DNA of 18,713 bases from JAFGJQ01 sp964586145 (GCA_964586145.1 CAZPHH010000090.1:1-18713), one strand, 5' to 3'. Positions 1 to 7,774 are shown, counted from the first letter of the stretch. Notes: generated from the letters alone by a model not told the origin. Numbers and translations are program-made.

Positions 1-1353
1 CGGGAAGCGCACGCCGCGGATGAGCAGGTCGTCGTAGCTGACCGTGGTCAGCAGGTGACGCCGGTTGTAGGCCAAGGCATGGGGCGGATACGGATCGCCC
101 ACCGTCGGGAACGCGTCAAACAGAATCCGGTACCGCAGCCCGCTGCCCGTCTCCAGGCCCGGGTCGAACGGCCACCAGCGGTGGCTGTCCAGACTGCCGC
201 CGATCCCGCCGGCCGGGCTCCACGCATACAGCAGCGGCTCGGTCACCAGGGGGTCCGGATACCGGAAGCCGCGCAGCTCGGCGTGCAGGGCCGTGCGGGC
301 CAGGCTCCGGGCGGGCAGAATGTTGCGATATCGCAGGGCACGTTCCTCGATCTCCGGCCGGTAGGCCGTCGGCGTGAAGTAGAGGTACGTCCCGTGGTTG
401 AACTTCGCGGCGAGCGGCGGATCGTTCCAGTCGTTGATGATCTCGTTCACCAGGTACGGATGCGTGCAGGTCGCATTGACCATGCTGCCGTGGTCAATCA
501 CCCGAAGACTGAGGTACAGGCGATTGTCGCCCGGCGGCACGTCCGAGGCCCGGAGCTGCTCCGCCAACGTCTCACGCAAAGTCGCCGGGAACCAGCGATC
601 GAAAATGCCGGCCAGCTCCGGCGTGAGACTGGCCGTGGGATCACCGATCACGACGACCACCGAATCGGCGACCCCGTCACCGTCCGCGTCGGCGAGGCTT
701 TGGGGCGCGAAGCCCACTTCAATGTCCTGGTAGTTCGCCGCGCCCGCCCACTGAGCCCGCGCCCGATCGATACGAGTGGCCCAGCGAAAAACCTGTGCCG
801 CGGCCCCGATGTCCGGCTGGGTCATTTGGGGCTGCTCGAAGCCGAGCAATGCCCGGTTCAGGTCGGTCGGCACCGTGTAGAGACCCTCGTCCGTGTTCTC
901 GAACGGCTCCGTCGAAGCCAGCAGCGGGTCCAGTCCGAGCGATACACCGTAGGCAGGCGCCTGCAGGTAGTACGGCCACAGACTGGACGGCCCCGGAATC
1001 ACCACCGCTCTTGACTCGTCCACCGTGCTTGTGGCCGGGTTGTCGGGCGGCGGCACGTACGGCATCCCGTCTCCATCCAGCCATCGCCGCGTGAGCAGTT
1101 CGCGACTCAGGGCGTGTACGGCTTCCAGCCCGGCCGTCACGGCGCGTTCTTCCTTGTCGGCGCGCACGGTGCGGGCCTGGAACGTGACGCTCTGGAGGAA
1201 CGCCGCCCCGGCCACGAACAGAATGCCCAGCAGCGCCACCACGAGGATCATGACGGTCCCGCGCGGCCGTCGGCCGGTGCGCACCGGCCGGGCCTGCGTT
1301 CGCCGGAAGGGTTGTGCTGCGGCAACCGTCATCGCTCGTCTCGTTTCCTTCAT
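1..1353 (-). CDS. GspK/PilX-like minor pseudopilin, partial at window edge
   Basis: Translating the minus strand from the ATG at 1353 gives 451 codons with no stop, so the gene runs off the left edge and its C-terminus is missing. The ATG overlaps the stop of the upstream GspJ-like gene as ATGA, which suggests translational coupling. The N-terminus has a long basic leader of about 32 residues ending in Arg-Gly, then one hydrophobic segment (about residues 33-52, starting TVMILVVALLGILF). There is no Glu at mature position 5. This pattern fits GspK and PilX-type proteins, which cap or prime the pseudopilus tip. The rest appears soluble and exported. It contains DADGDGVAD at about 222-230, which resembles the calcium loops of EF-hand or thrombospondin-3 repeats. 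The family call rests on the N-terminus and on position at the end of a pseudopilin operon; the large domain was not recognised. It could instead be a lineage-specific minor pilin. Confidence 0.7.
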   Translation of the reverse strand, partial: MKETRRAMTVAAAQPFRRTQARPVRTGRRPRGTVMILVVALLGILFVAGAAFLQSVTFQARTVRADKEERAVTAGLEAVHALSRELLTRRWLDGDGMPYVPPPDNPATSTVDESRAVVIPGPSSLWPYYLQAPAYGVSLGLDPLLASTEPFENTDEGLYTVPTDLNRALLGFEQPQMTQPDIGAAAQVFRWATRIDRARAQWAGAANYQDIEVGFAPQSLADADGDGVADSVVVVIGDPTASLTPELAGIFDRWFPATLRETLAEQLRASDVPPGDNRLYLSLRVIDHGSMVNATCTHPYLVNEIINDWNDPPLAAKFNHGTYLYFTPTAYRPEIEERALRYRNILPARSLARTALHAELRGFRYPDPLVTEPLLYAWSPAGGIGGSLDSHRWWPFDPGLETGSGLRYRILFDAFPTVGDPYPPHALAYNRRHLLTTVSYDDLLIRGVRFP

Positions 1354-2717
1354 CCGGGACCCACCGGCACCACCATCACGTGCCGGATCGGCCGGTCCAG
1401 CCGGCCCATGTCGTCGTACAAATCCACCGTGATCCGCAACGCCGTCGGGAAGAACGGGTCGGGCTCGCCCGGCGAGCCCAGTCGGGGGTCAATCGACACC
1501 CAACTGATCCGCTTGTCCGGGTCGCCGTAGTTCTGAATGAACCGCTCCGAGAAATCGAACCACAGACCCCTCAGCGCATCCGCCTTGGCTCTGTCTTCGG
1601 GTTCATCCGGGTCGTATCGATTGATGAGAGTCTGCAGCTCGCTCTCCACCTTCCTCATGGTGTCCGAACTGGCCGAATCGACCCAGATCACCTCCTGATG
1701 CTCCTGCAGAATGGAGGCCGTCTGCGGTGTCGACAGCGCCCATTCCACCTTGAACGACGCGCAGTTGGGCAGGAACCAGGCGCCCATGCGGGCCGCGAGC
1801 GTCGGCGGCGGCGTCAGGTCCAGCCTCGCCCGCCGACGCCACTCAACAGGCATTCCCGCCCTGGCCTGAACGATATTCGGGAAATTGACAACCATGGCAT
1901 CGTAGTCGAAGGACCCTCCAACCTCTTCGGGCTGCGACACGACAACGTCCGCGATCCCGTCGAAAAGGTCTGCGTGGCTCAAATCCGTGCGGGCGTACGC
2001 CGCGCCGGGGTTGGTGTTCATCACCAAAACCTGCCGGCGGCCCAGCATCCATTGATTGGCGGTCAGCGGCAACGCCCGGTCCGGCGCCAGCGTCCAGGGC
2101 CGGGGCACGGCGTCGACGTAGTGGGCCTCGATGTTGAAGTAGTCGTCCGGATCGCGAATCCAGGCCCCGCCGCTGCTCAGGTCGCCCGGCTTCACGTGGC
2201 CGTACGAGACCAGTTGCAGGCTCGAACGCAACGACGGGTTGATCATGCCGGCCGCCTCGCGGGCGGTGAAGAACGTCAGCACGTCCGCGCGCGGAAGCTC
2301 GGGACGCATTTCCTTCTCGTCATCGTCCCACACCATCCGTTCGGGATCGCCGCCGCCGGGGAACTCCGCCCCGTACGGCTCGTCCGGCAGCGGGTGGAGG
2401 TCCCTCTGCGTGCCGGTCCAGTGGACCCACACCTGGCGGCACTCCAGCGCCATCATGGATGAGCCCGGCCGGACCGCCCGCAGGTCTTCCTGCATGGTGC
2501 GCTCGTACATCCGCAGCCGCTCACTGAGGTTCGTGAGGGCCTTGGCCTGTCCGGTGGAGCGCAGGGTCAGGCTGAAGACGGTGCCGGCCATGGTCATCAT
2601 CAGCACCAGGATGCCGATGGCCACCACCAGCTCCACCAGGGTGAACGCGGTTGGCCGGCGGCGGGTTGCCGCCATAATCGTCGCGTTCACAGCGGGTTGT
2701 GACGTTCGTCGCGTCAT
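1350..2717 (-). CDS. GspJ/PilW-like prepilin-type protein
   Basis: About 455 residues with a type III (prepilin) signal: a basic leader of 24 residues ending in Pro-Thr-Ala, then FTLVELVVAIGILVLMMTMA with Glu at mature position 5 and a hydrophobic helix of about 20 residues. The following SerLeuThr/Gln-rich amphipathic helix (about 42-75) and the large globular domain fit the GspJ/PilW group of minor pseudopilins. The residue before the cleavage site is Ala, not the usual Gly. Three in-frame ATGs are possible: 2756, 2717 and 2675. I chose 2717 because it gives a leader of normal length, but no start has a convincing ribosome binding site. The 2756 start would lie close to a palindromic region. 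The gene is separated from its upstream neighbour by a repeat array and overlaps the GspK-like gene by 4 bases, so these two may form their own transcription unit. At 455 residues it is about twice the usual GspJ length. Confidence 0.8.
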   Translation of the reverse strand: MTRRTSQPAVNATIMAATRRRPTAFTLVELVVAIGILVLMMTMAGTVFSLTLRSTGQAKALTNLSERLRMYERTMQEDLRAVRPGSSMMALECRQVWVHWTGTQRDLHPLPDEPYGAEFPGGGDPERMVWDDDEKEMRPELPRADVLTFFTAREAAGMINPSLRSSLQLVSYGHVKPGDLSSGGAWIRDPDDYFNIEAHYVDAVPRPWTLAPDRALPLTANQWMLGRRQVLVMNTNPGAAYARTDLSHADLFDGIADVVVSQPEEVGGSFDYDAMVVNFPNIVQARAGMPVEWRRRARLDLTPPPTLAARMGAWFLPNCASFKVEWALSTPQTASILQEHQEVIWVDSASSDTMRKVESELQTLINRYDPDEPEDRAKADALRGLWFDFSERFIQNYGDPDKRISWVSIDPRLGSPGEPDPFFPTALRITVDLYDDMGRLDRPIRHVMVVPVGPG

Positions 2718-2810
2718 GGCACTCGTATTGTCGCCCCTAAACAAGTGTCGGTCCACACGGGTCTGCCAGACCTGTGCGGGCCGAACTTATCGGACCTGAA
2801 GACCGCCTGG

Positions 2811-2940
2811 AGACCGGCTAGAAAGCCGGTCCCACAGACCTACAACCGCCCGAGACCGGCTAGAAAGCCGGTCCCACAGACCTGCAATCGCCCGAGACCG
2901 GCTAGAAAGCCGGTCCCCCACAAAGAGGGGCCGGTCCCAC
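2811..2940. repeat. Tandem 42-bp repeat carrying module A hairpins
   Basis: Three head-to-tail units begin at 2811, 2853 and 2895. The first two are full 42-bp units that differ at only two positions; the third is cut short and followed by a degenerate half copy (about 2926-2940). Each unit holds a perfect 8-bp stem, GACCGGCT/AGCCGGTC, with the 4-base loop AGAA (stems at 2812-2831, 2854-2873 and 2896-2915), followed by CCCACAGACCT. The bases between units are repeated as well, so this is not a CRISPR array. The stretch 2718-2810 holds an imperfect hairpin at about 2754-2777 and no gene that I can support. Confidence 0.92.
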
Positions 2941-2943
2941 CCG

Positions 2944-2966
2944 TAGGGTCCGCCATGCGGACCGTT
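2944..2966. repeat. Module B palindrome
   Basis: A perfect 7-bp stem, GGTCCGC (2947-2953) and GCGGACC (2957-2963), with loop CAT. It is preceded by GTAG, as in the copies at 4868-4887 and 18561-18581. It sits between the module A tandem and module C, in the same A-B-C order as the array at 18509-18640. Confidence 0.88.
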
Positions 2967-2969
2967 CCC

Positions 2970-3038
2970 CTGTGGCCCACAGCCTACAGCTCGCCACAGC
3001 GAGTCGCCGGGGCGACCTATGGCCCACAGCCTATTGGG
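2970..3038. repeat. Module C double hairpin with flanking direct repeats
   Basis: Two abutting stems: CTCGC/GCGAG with loop CACA (2990-3003), and GTCGCC/GGCGAC with loop GG (3003-3016). Both are flanked by a near-direct repeat, GGCCCACAGCCTA, at about 2974-2986 and 3021-3033. The same double hairpin with similar flanks recurs at 18591-18638. Its right end lies within about 10 bases of the stop codon of the minus-strand gene ending at 3040, so it would form part of that transcript's 3' end. Confidence 0.88.
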
Positions 3039-3039
3039 A

Positions 3040-4515
3040 CTATGGCCGCACCACGAGGGTTCGGGTGTCGATGCCGATCACCGGCTGAACGCCCTCAAAC
3101 ACCGGCCTCCCGTCGATCCGCGCCGCATCCACCGGGGGCGGGTACACCCAGACCGTGCGGAGGCGATCAATGTCCTCGTCGTAGTCGCGCCCCTTCGGCG
3201 TCAACTCCTGCTGAGTGATTTCCTTGTCCACAGTCAGAATCGCCCGGCGGTCGTTGTCGTAGAGCCGGCGGCGGGTGACGGTGTAGACCTGGCCGGTGAG
3301 TTCGTCGATGAACCAGGCGCCGCGGGGAAGCATTCGCGTAACGATTTTCACTCGCTCCGGATCCGATGAGACTTCCTCGGAATTCGCGACGACCTCGCCC
3401 GGCAACCCGCGGACGGCGTCCGCGTCGGTGATGTCGACGGGGTTGGGCACGAACACCTGGACTCGCCAGGGCGTGGGCAGGACGGTGTCAAACGCGGCGG
3501 GCATGGCCTGGGGTTCGGCGACCGTCCCATTCGGCACGACGGGCGGCCAGTCTTGGCCTTCGCCGTTTCGGAACTCCTGCCGGGGGAACCGCGTTCCGCT
3601 TTGGGTCCGGCGGAGGCTCACGTAGTAGACGGTGAACACGCGCGGGTCGTCCCAACTGCCCGGATTGGGCAGAAATTCGCCCGTTGGAAGGTCGTACCGA
3701 GCGTACGTCACACCCTCCTGTTCCAGGTCCGTGCTACGATCGTCGGCGTTCGTCAGCCGGGCTAGGGCCGCCCAGGCGTAGCGGCGGCCGCGCAGCCTGG
3801 CAAACCAGTTGTCGATGACCAGGGCCTGGTCCGACGCGTTCGACGGCTTTGCGTTGGGATCGTTGGGATCCAGTTTGAGGGGCAGGGCGGGAAGGAACCG
3901 GTCCTCCAAGAGCACCAGCGGCTCGGGAACGCGGCGAACGCCCTGTGACCGGCTGATGGCGTCCGCGTCTGCCGTCTCCAGCAGGTGCGGCTCGTCGGGT
4001 ACGAACGCCTCGTTCCTGATCGCCGGCAGCCAGTCGATGCCGGCGGCGGCGGATTCGTACGCCGTCGGGTCGGCAGCCATGTTGTACACGTTCAGAGGGT
4101 GAACGCGCGTGTCGGTCCCGAAGTATCCGTATTCGCGAATGTCCCCGGGAAAAACGCCGATGTCACCCAGAAAGCTGGTGACCCCTTTTTCGAACAGATC
4201 ATGCACCGACTGTTTCCAGCCAACAGGCCAGTCCTCTGGTGGCGTGCTCCGCATTGCCTTTCCCTGCAGCGTGAGCGGGGCCACTCGGACCTTCTTGTTC
4301 ACGATTGCCTCGGCGGAGGCGACGGCGTTGCCGACGTTGGTCTCCTCGATCTGGTCGCGGGCCTTGGTCCAGGCGATGGGGAACATGGTGGCCACCATCA
4401 GCAGGCCCACGCCGAGGATGACCACGGCGATCATGAGCTCGGCCAGCGAGAACGCCCGGCGGCGCCGCAGCGGCCGATGCGTGGCTTGCGTTGTGATGAA
4501 CCCGTTCCGCATCAT
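3040..4515 (-). CDS. PilV/GspI-like prepilin-type protein
   Basis: 491 residues. The N-terminus is a basic leader of 21 residues (several Arg, ending Arg-Ala), then FSLAELMIAVVILGVGLLMVATMF, with Glu at mature position 5. The Phe-Ser-Leu start and the Val-Ile-Leu-Gly-Val-Gly-Leu core are typical of PilV/GspI minor pseudopilins, which help initiate the pilus or pseudopilus at the inner membrane. The remaining roughly 440 residues are an exported domain that I do not recognise and are far longer than a standard PilV or GspI. The start is one of two adjacent ATGs (4515 and 4512) with no clear ribosome binding site. The gene stands alone between two repeat arrays, so it may depend on its own promoter or on read-through. 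Its stop (TAG, 3042-3040) lies just outside module C. The −1 residue is Ala. Confidence 0.82.
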   Translation of the reverse strand: MMRNGFITTQATHRPLRRRRAFSLAELMIAVVILGVGLLMVATMFPIAWTKARDQIEETNVGNAVASAEAIVNKKVRVAPLTLQGKAMRSTPPEDWPVGWKQSVHDLFEKGVTSFLGDIGVFPGDIREYGYFGTDTRVHPLNVYNMAADPTAYESAAAGIDWLPAIRNEAFVPDEPHLLETADADAISRSQGVRRVPEPLVLLEDRFLPALPLKLDPNDPNAKPSNASDQALVIDNWFARLRGRRYAWAALARLTNADDRSTDLEQEGVTYARYDLPTGEFLPNPGSWDDPRVFTVYYVSLRRTQSGTRFPRQEFRNGEGQDWPPVVPNGTVAEPQAMPAAFDTVLPTPWRVQVFVPNPVDITDADAVRGLPGEVVANSEEVSSDPERVKIVTRMLPRGAWFIDELTGQVYTVTRRRLYDNDRRAILTVDKEITQQELTPKGRDYDEDIDRLRTVWVYPPPVDAARIDGRPVFEGVQPVIGIDTRTLVVRP

Positions 4516-4528
4516 GGTTTTCAGCCAA

Positions 4529-4887
4529 CCCGGTCCGCACGGCGGACCCTACTCCATTCTTTGTGGGGCCGTCCCGGCGCGCCGGGACAGCCGGTCGAAC
4601 CCCCTTCTGTGGGACCGGCCCCCTGCGGGGGGGCTGCTATCTGTGGGACCGGCTTTCCAGCCGGTCGAACCCCCTTCTGTGGGACCGGCTTTCCAGCCGG
4701 TCTACCGGTCCGCATGGCGGACCCTACTCCATTCTTTGTGGGACCGGCTTTCCAGCCGGTCTACTGGTCCGCATGGCGGACCCTACTCCATTCTTTGTGG
4801 GACCGGCTTTCCAGCCGGTCTACTGGTCCGCATGGCGGACCCTACTCCGCTTTCCAGCCGGTCTACCGGTCCGCACGGCGGACCCTA
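4529..4887. repeat. Inverted composite array of module A and B hairpins
   Basis: This fills the 369 bases between two pseudopilin genes. Module B stems (GGTCCGC, 3-base loop, GCGGACC) lie at 4532-4548, 4707-4723, 4766-4782, 4825-4841 and 4868-4884. Module A stems (GACCGGCTTTCCAGCCGGTC) lie at 4647-4666, 4683-4702, 4742-4761 and 4801-4820, with a truncated copy at 4849-4863. From about 4683 the array is a tandem of a 59-bp A+B unit. Diverged versions include a perfect 18-bp palindrome at 4571-4588 and a C5/G5-type stem at about 4617-4634. The module A loop reads TTCC here but GGAA or AGAA in the other arrays, and the A and B spacing matches them only on the reverse strand. The whole array is therefore in inverse orientation. 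Confidence 0.93.
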
Positions 4888-5850
4888 CCGCTCTCCCACC
4901 GGCCCCCGCATGATGTCCCCGGTCAGCCGGCTGACGTAGTACGGGACGGCCTTTTCCCGAAGGAAGTCTCGCCGGGCCTCGGCGTCCGGCAAGTCCCAGT
5001 AATACGTGCCGTCGTACACCAGCACGCCGTCGACGCAGGGGAAGTTCAGCGCCGTCACCCCGCCGGACACGTTGGCCGCCACCAGCCTCTCGATCCGCGG
5101 GACGGAGCCGCCGAAGGGCGTGGGAAACGGCTGCGGGGTGCCGTTGGCGTCGTAGTACCGGGCGGCCGGCCTGGCGCTGCGGTCCAGCAGGCCGGTGCGG
5201 TCTTTCCGCCGCTCCTCATCCGGCTCATTCGGATCGTAGTCCGCATCGTGAATCAGCACGTTTCGCCCGACGCGGAGGCGCCCATCCGGGCCGAAGACGA
5301 TCGCGAAGAAGTTGCAGTGCCGCTGGGTGCCTCTTCCCGAGACGGGCGGAGACGTGAAGACGTCTTTGTTGTTCAACTCCCAATCGTTCCAGGTAACCGG
5401 GTCCCGGGGCGGGGTGTATTCGTCCACGACGTTCCGCGGGCACACCCGGAACGGCGGCGGGATGCGGTAGATCATTCCGTCGGTGACCTCAAACACGTCA
5501 GCGACGACGTAGAGGTGGTCGATCGTCCCGCCGGATTCGCTTCCCACCCTGCGCCCAGGCCGGATGGGGGCGATTTTCTGCTCGTTTCCGTCCATGTAGA
5601 AGAGCAGGCCCCGCTCCCCGCCGGTGCGGGCCTGCATCTGGGTGGAGCGGATGGCGCCGGCGACCACGGTCTCCGCCTGGGACTCCAGCCGCTGGTCCCA
5701 CATTTTCGTGACGCCCGGCCCCACGACGGACAGGATCAGGAGAATGATGGCCACGACCACCAGCAGCTCGATCAGCGTGAACGCGCAGCGCGCCCGCGCC
5801 GCGTTGCGTCGGGTCGCGTTTCGGATGGGATTGTCGCGTTCGATGCGCAT
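4885..5850 (-). CDS. GspH-like prepilin-type protein
   Basis: 321 residues. A 23-residue basic leader ends in Cys-Ala, followed by FTLIELLVVVAIILLILSVV with Glu at mature position 5. The segment FFAIVFGPDGRLRVG (about 181-195) resembles the C-terminal beta region of GspH/FimT minor pseudopilins. The GspH assignment is tentative; a GspG-like role is possible. The ATG at 5850 has a good GGGAG ribosome binding site 7 bases upstream and lies 12 bases after the preceding gene's stop, so it belongs to the same operon. The TAG stop lies inside the flanking sequence of a module B repeat (GTAGGGTCCGCC), so the repeat appears to supply the stop codon. Cysteines at 22, 137, 179 and 272 could form disulfides outside the cytoplasm, apart from the one in the cleaved leader. 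Confidence 0.85.
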   Translation of the reverse strand: MRIERDNPIRNATRRNAARARCAFTLIELLVVVAIILLILSVVGPGVTKMWDQRLESQAETVVAGAIRSTQMQARTGGERGLLFYMDGNEQKIAPIRPGRRVGSESGGTIDHLYVVADVFEVTDGMIYRIPPPFRVCPRNVVDEYTPPRDPVTWNDWELNNKDVFTSPPVSGRGTQRHCNFFAIVFGPDGRLRVGRNVLIHDADYDPNEPDEERRKDRTGLLDRSARPAARYYDANGTPQPFPTPFGGSVPRIERLVAANVSGGVTALNFPCVDGVLVYDGTYYWDLPDAEARRDFLREKAVPYYVSRLTGDIMRGPVGER

Positions 5851-5862
5851 CGGCGGCTCCCG

Positions 5863-6753
5863 TTACGGCCGGACCAGCGTCTTCTCCAGTTCCTCGATGC
5901 TGTAGATGTTGTCGTGGTTGTACTTGTTGTTGATCTTCTCGTCGTCCTTGTAGTCTTCCAGCAGGTCCTGGGCCACGCCGGAGACCACCAGTTCACTGCC
6001 CGGCTGTTGCTCCGTGCCGTCCGGGCCGTACGAAAGAAAGACGGGCCGGCCGTTGGTGAAGTTCCGGATCAGGTAGCTGGAGAATCTTGCGCGTAGGGCG
6101 CGTTCCGTGGAGGGTCCGCAATCCTCGCACGCGCCCCGCGTGGAGAAGTACGCGAGGGGGTTGCCCCACGAGTCGATGAAATACTCCAGCGGCTCGTCGA
6201 TTTCCGGGTCGAAGCGGTTGTTCCGGTTCACGTCCCAGTAGTCCGCCGGAACGCCGCCATCGTCGAGCAGTTTCACCTTGAAGCGCGAGTCGATCCGGTC
6301 CAGCGTGGCCTCGGCGTTGGGGCTGCTGCCGATGTGCCGGACGGCCAGACTCATCGCCCGGATGTCCCGGTAATGCTCAGGCCAGCGGTTTTCGGGAAAC
6401 TCCTCGCGGCTGATCCTCGCGCCGGTCAGGTCGTCGTTGGCTTTGGGGATATCCAGGAACGCGTCCAGTTCATCCGGCGGGTAGCCGCCATAGCGCGTGG
6501 CGAACTCCTGCTTGCGACCGAGGGTGCGCGCGCTGTCCTCTTTGAACTGCTCGGCGGCGGTGTCCAGGATGGACAGCAGCGTCCGCGTGTCGCGTGCCCG
6601 GGCGTTTTCGACCGCCCACGAGCCGATGCCCACGACCAGCCCCAGGAGGATGACGAGAATCGCCACCACGACCAGGATCTCGACGAGCGTGAACGCCCGA
6701 ACGAGGCGGGTCGAGGCACTTCGCGGCGGGATGAGCGTGTGGGGGGGCCGCAT
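5863..6753 (-). CDS. GspG-like prepilin-type protein
   Basis: 296 residues from the ATG at 6753. That ATG has GGGGGA about 7 bases upstream. A GTG at 6759 (298 residues) overlaps the previous stop as GTGA and is the alternative start. The leader ends Val-Arg-Ala at residue 20, then FTLVEILVVVAILVILLGLVVG with Glu at mature position 5. Further on are IDSWGNPLAYF (193-203) and a GPDG turn (243-246), both found in the C-terminal half of GspG-type major pseudopilins, which polymerise into the filament. An Asp/Asn-rich stretch (174-186) and Cys-Glu-Asp-Cys (209-212) may be a metal loop and a disulfide or CXXC site. The acidic C-terminus after 264 is not part of standard GspG. It is roughly twice the length of a normal GspG. 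Confidence 0.85.
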   Translation of the reverse strand: MRPPHTLIPPRSASTRLVRAFTLVEILVVVAILVILLGLVVGIGSWAVENARARDTRTLLSILDTAAEQFKEDSARTLGRKQEFATRYGGYPPDELDAFLDIPKANDDLTGARISREEFPENRWPEHYRDIRAMSLAVRHIGSSPNAEATLDRIDSRFKVKLLDDGGVPADYWDVNRNNRFDPEIDEPLEYFIDSWGNPLAYFSTRGACEDCGPSTERALRARFSSYLIRNFTNGRPVFLSYGPDGTEQQPGSELVVSGVAQDLLEDYKDDEKINNKYNHDNIYSIEELEKTLVRP

Positions 6754-6755
6754 GA

Positions 6756-7757
6756 TCACTTCCCCCAGTTCCGGACGTCGTCTTTGGTGCCGAACAGCCC
6801 GTCCGGCCCGGCGGAGATCAGCAGGAACCGGTCCGGGTTGTACGGAGCTTCCCGGGCGCTGACGGACGGATCCAGGATGAACGCGGCGAAGCCCAGCGGC
6901 GAGCCCAGAACGTGCGGGTCCCGCTTTGGCGAGAGGTCGGTCAGGTGCTGGTTGTCCCGTCGGTCGTAAATGCCGACGTCCGAAGCGCTGGTGACGACGG
7001 CCGTCGCTCCGCGGCGGGCGCGGTAGTAGAGAATCGGCTGGTCAAACTTGTCGACGAACACCGGCAGGTCCCAGGCGGAGCCGACGTTGGCGGTCTCTGC
7101 GCTTCCCCACTCGGCCGCCGCCACGTCAACGCGTGTGTCGGCTGCCATTTTCCCCATGGCGGCGAGATTCCGACAGGTACGGGTTGCCATGTTGGTGTCC
7201 ACCATGGTTCCGTATCGCGGGCGCATCGGCTTTCCGTCCTTCAGGAAGTACGCGCCGACCGCGTCTCCGGCATCTTTGGCGTGCTGATCATCCCACCAGC
7301 CGTTCTGACGGTTGTGGTCCACAAAGCCGGGCGTGCCTTCCGGCAGTTTGTCCGCACCGAGCATCGCGAACACGAGAAGCTGCGCGCCCGAAACGTGCGT
7401 CATGGCGGGCGCCGAATTGAAGATCGGATCAGGGCGCCCGTCAAACGGGTTGGCGATCTTCCAGTGGGCGTCGGCATCGTTCGAGCTGTTGTCGCTGCAC
7501 GAGGGGGGGTAGGCCCCGCCGACGGTGTTCTCCGCCCGGAAGGTCTCGCACCCCGCGTCCAGGGCGCGGAGGGTCGTCCGGGTCGCGGCGACCTTGGCCT
7601 GCGTGCGGACCTGGTTGAGCGACGGGACCAGAATCGAGATCAGCAGTGCGATGATGGACACCACCGTGAGCAGTTCGACGAGGGTGAACCCGCGGCGGCG
7701 GGCGCGCAGGCACGCCCGGCCGGGCCGGAGAACCGTGATTGTCTTGCCAGTACGCAT
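6756..7757 (-). CDS. GspG-like major pseudopilin
   Basis: 333 residues, and the only pseudopilin here with the canonical Gly before the cleavage site. A basic leader of 23 residues is followed by FTLVELLTVVSIIALLISILVPSL with Glu at mature position 5. The C-terminus, FLLISAGPDGLFGTKDDVRN (about 311-330), closely matches the calcium-binding end of GspG. Together these make it the best candidate in the cluster for the main filament subunit, processed by a prepilin peptidase and assembled at the inner membrane. The ATG has an AGAGGAC-type ribosome binding site about 8-9 bases upstream. The gene follows pilC after 39 bases and is followed directly by a second GspG-like gene. The middle of the protein (about 60-300) is long and was not recognised. 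Confidence 0.88.
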   Translation of the reverse strand: MRTGKTITVLRPGRACLRARRRGFTLVELLTVVSIIALLISILVPSLNQVRTQAKVAATRTTLRALDAGCETFRAENTVGGAYPPSCSDNSSNDADAHWKIANPFDGRPDPIFNSAPAMTHVSGAQLLVFAMLGADKLPEGTPGFVDHNRQNGWWDDQHAKDAGDAVGAYFLKDGKPMRPRYGTMVDTNMATRTCRNLAAMGKMAADTRVDVAAAEWGSAETANVGSAWDLPVFVDKFDQPILYYRARRGATAVVTSASDVGIYDRRDNQHLTDLSPKRDPHVLGSPLGFAAFILDPSVSAREAPYNPDRFLLISAGPDGLFGTKDDVRNWGK

Positions 7758-7774
7758 CGCGCCGTCCTCTTCGC

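Noticed and set aside
55..1014. Plus-strand open frame of 319 codons at the left edge
   Set aside because: The minus strand here is open for 451 codons, with a hydrophobic prepilin-like start coupled to the upstream gene. That is a better coding call.
2811..2915. Regularly spaced repeats that could be taken for a CRISPR array
   Set aside because: The bases between the hairpins are also repeated, there are no unique spacers, and no cas genes are present. The 59-bp array at 4683-4841 fails for the same reasons.
3985..6096. Plus-strand open frame of 703 codons
   Set aside because: Crosses three minus-strand pseudopilin genes and a repeat array. The middle part is only a translation of the repeats.
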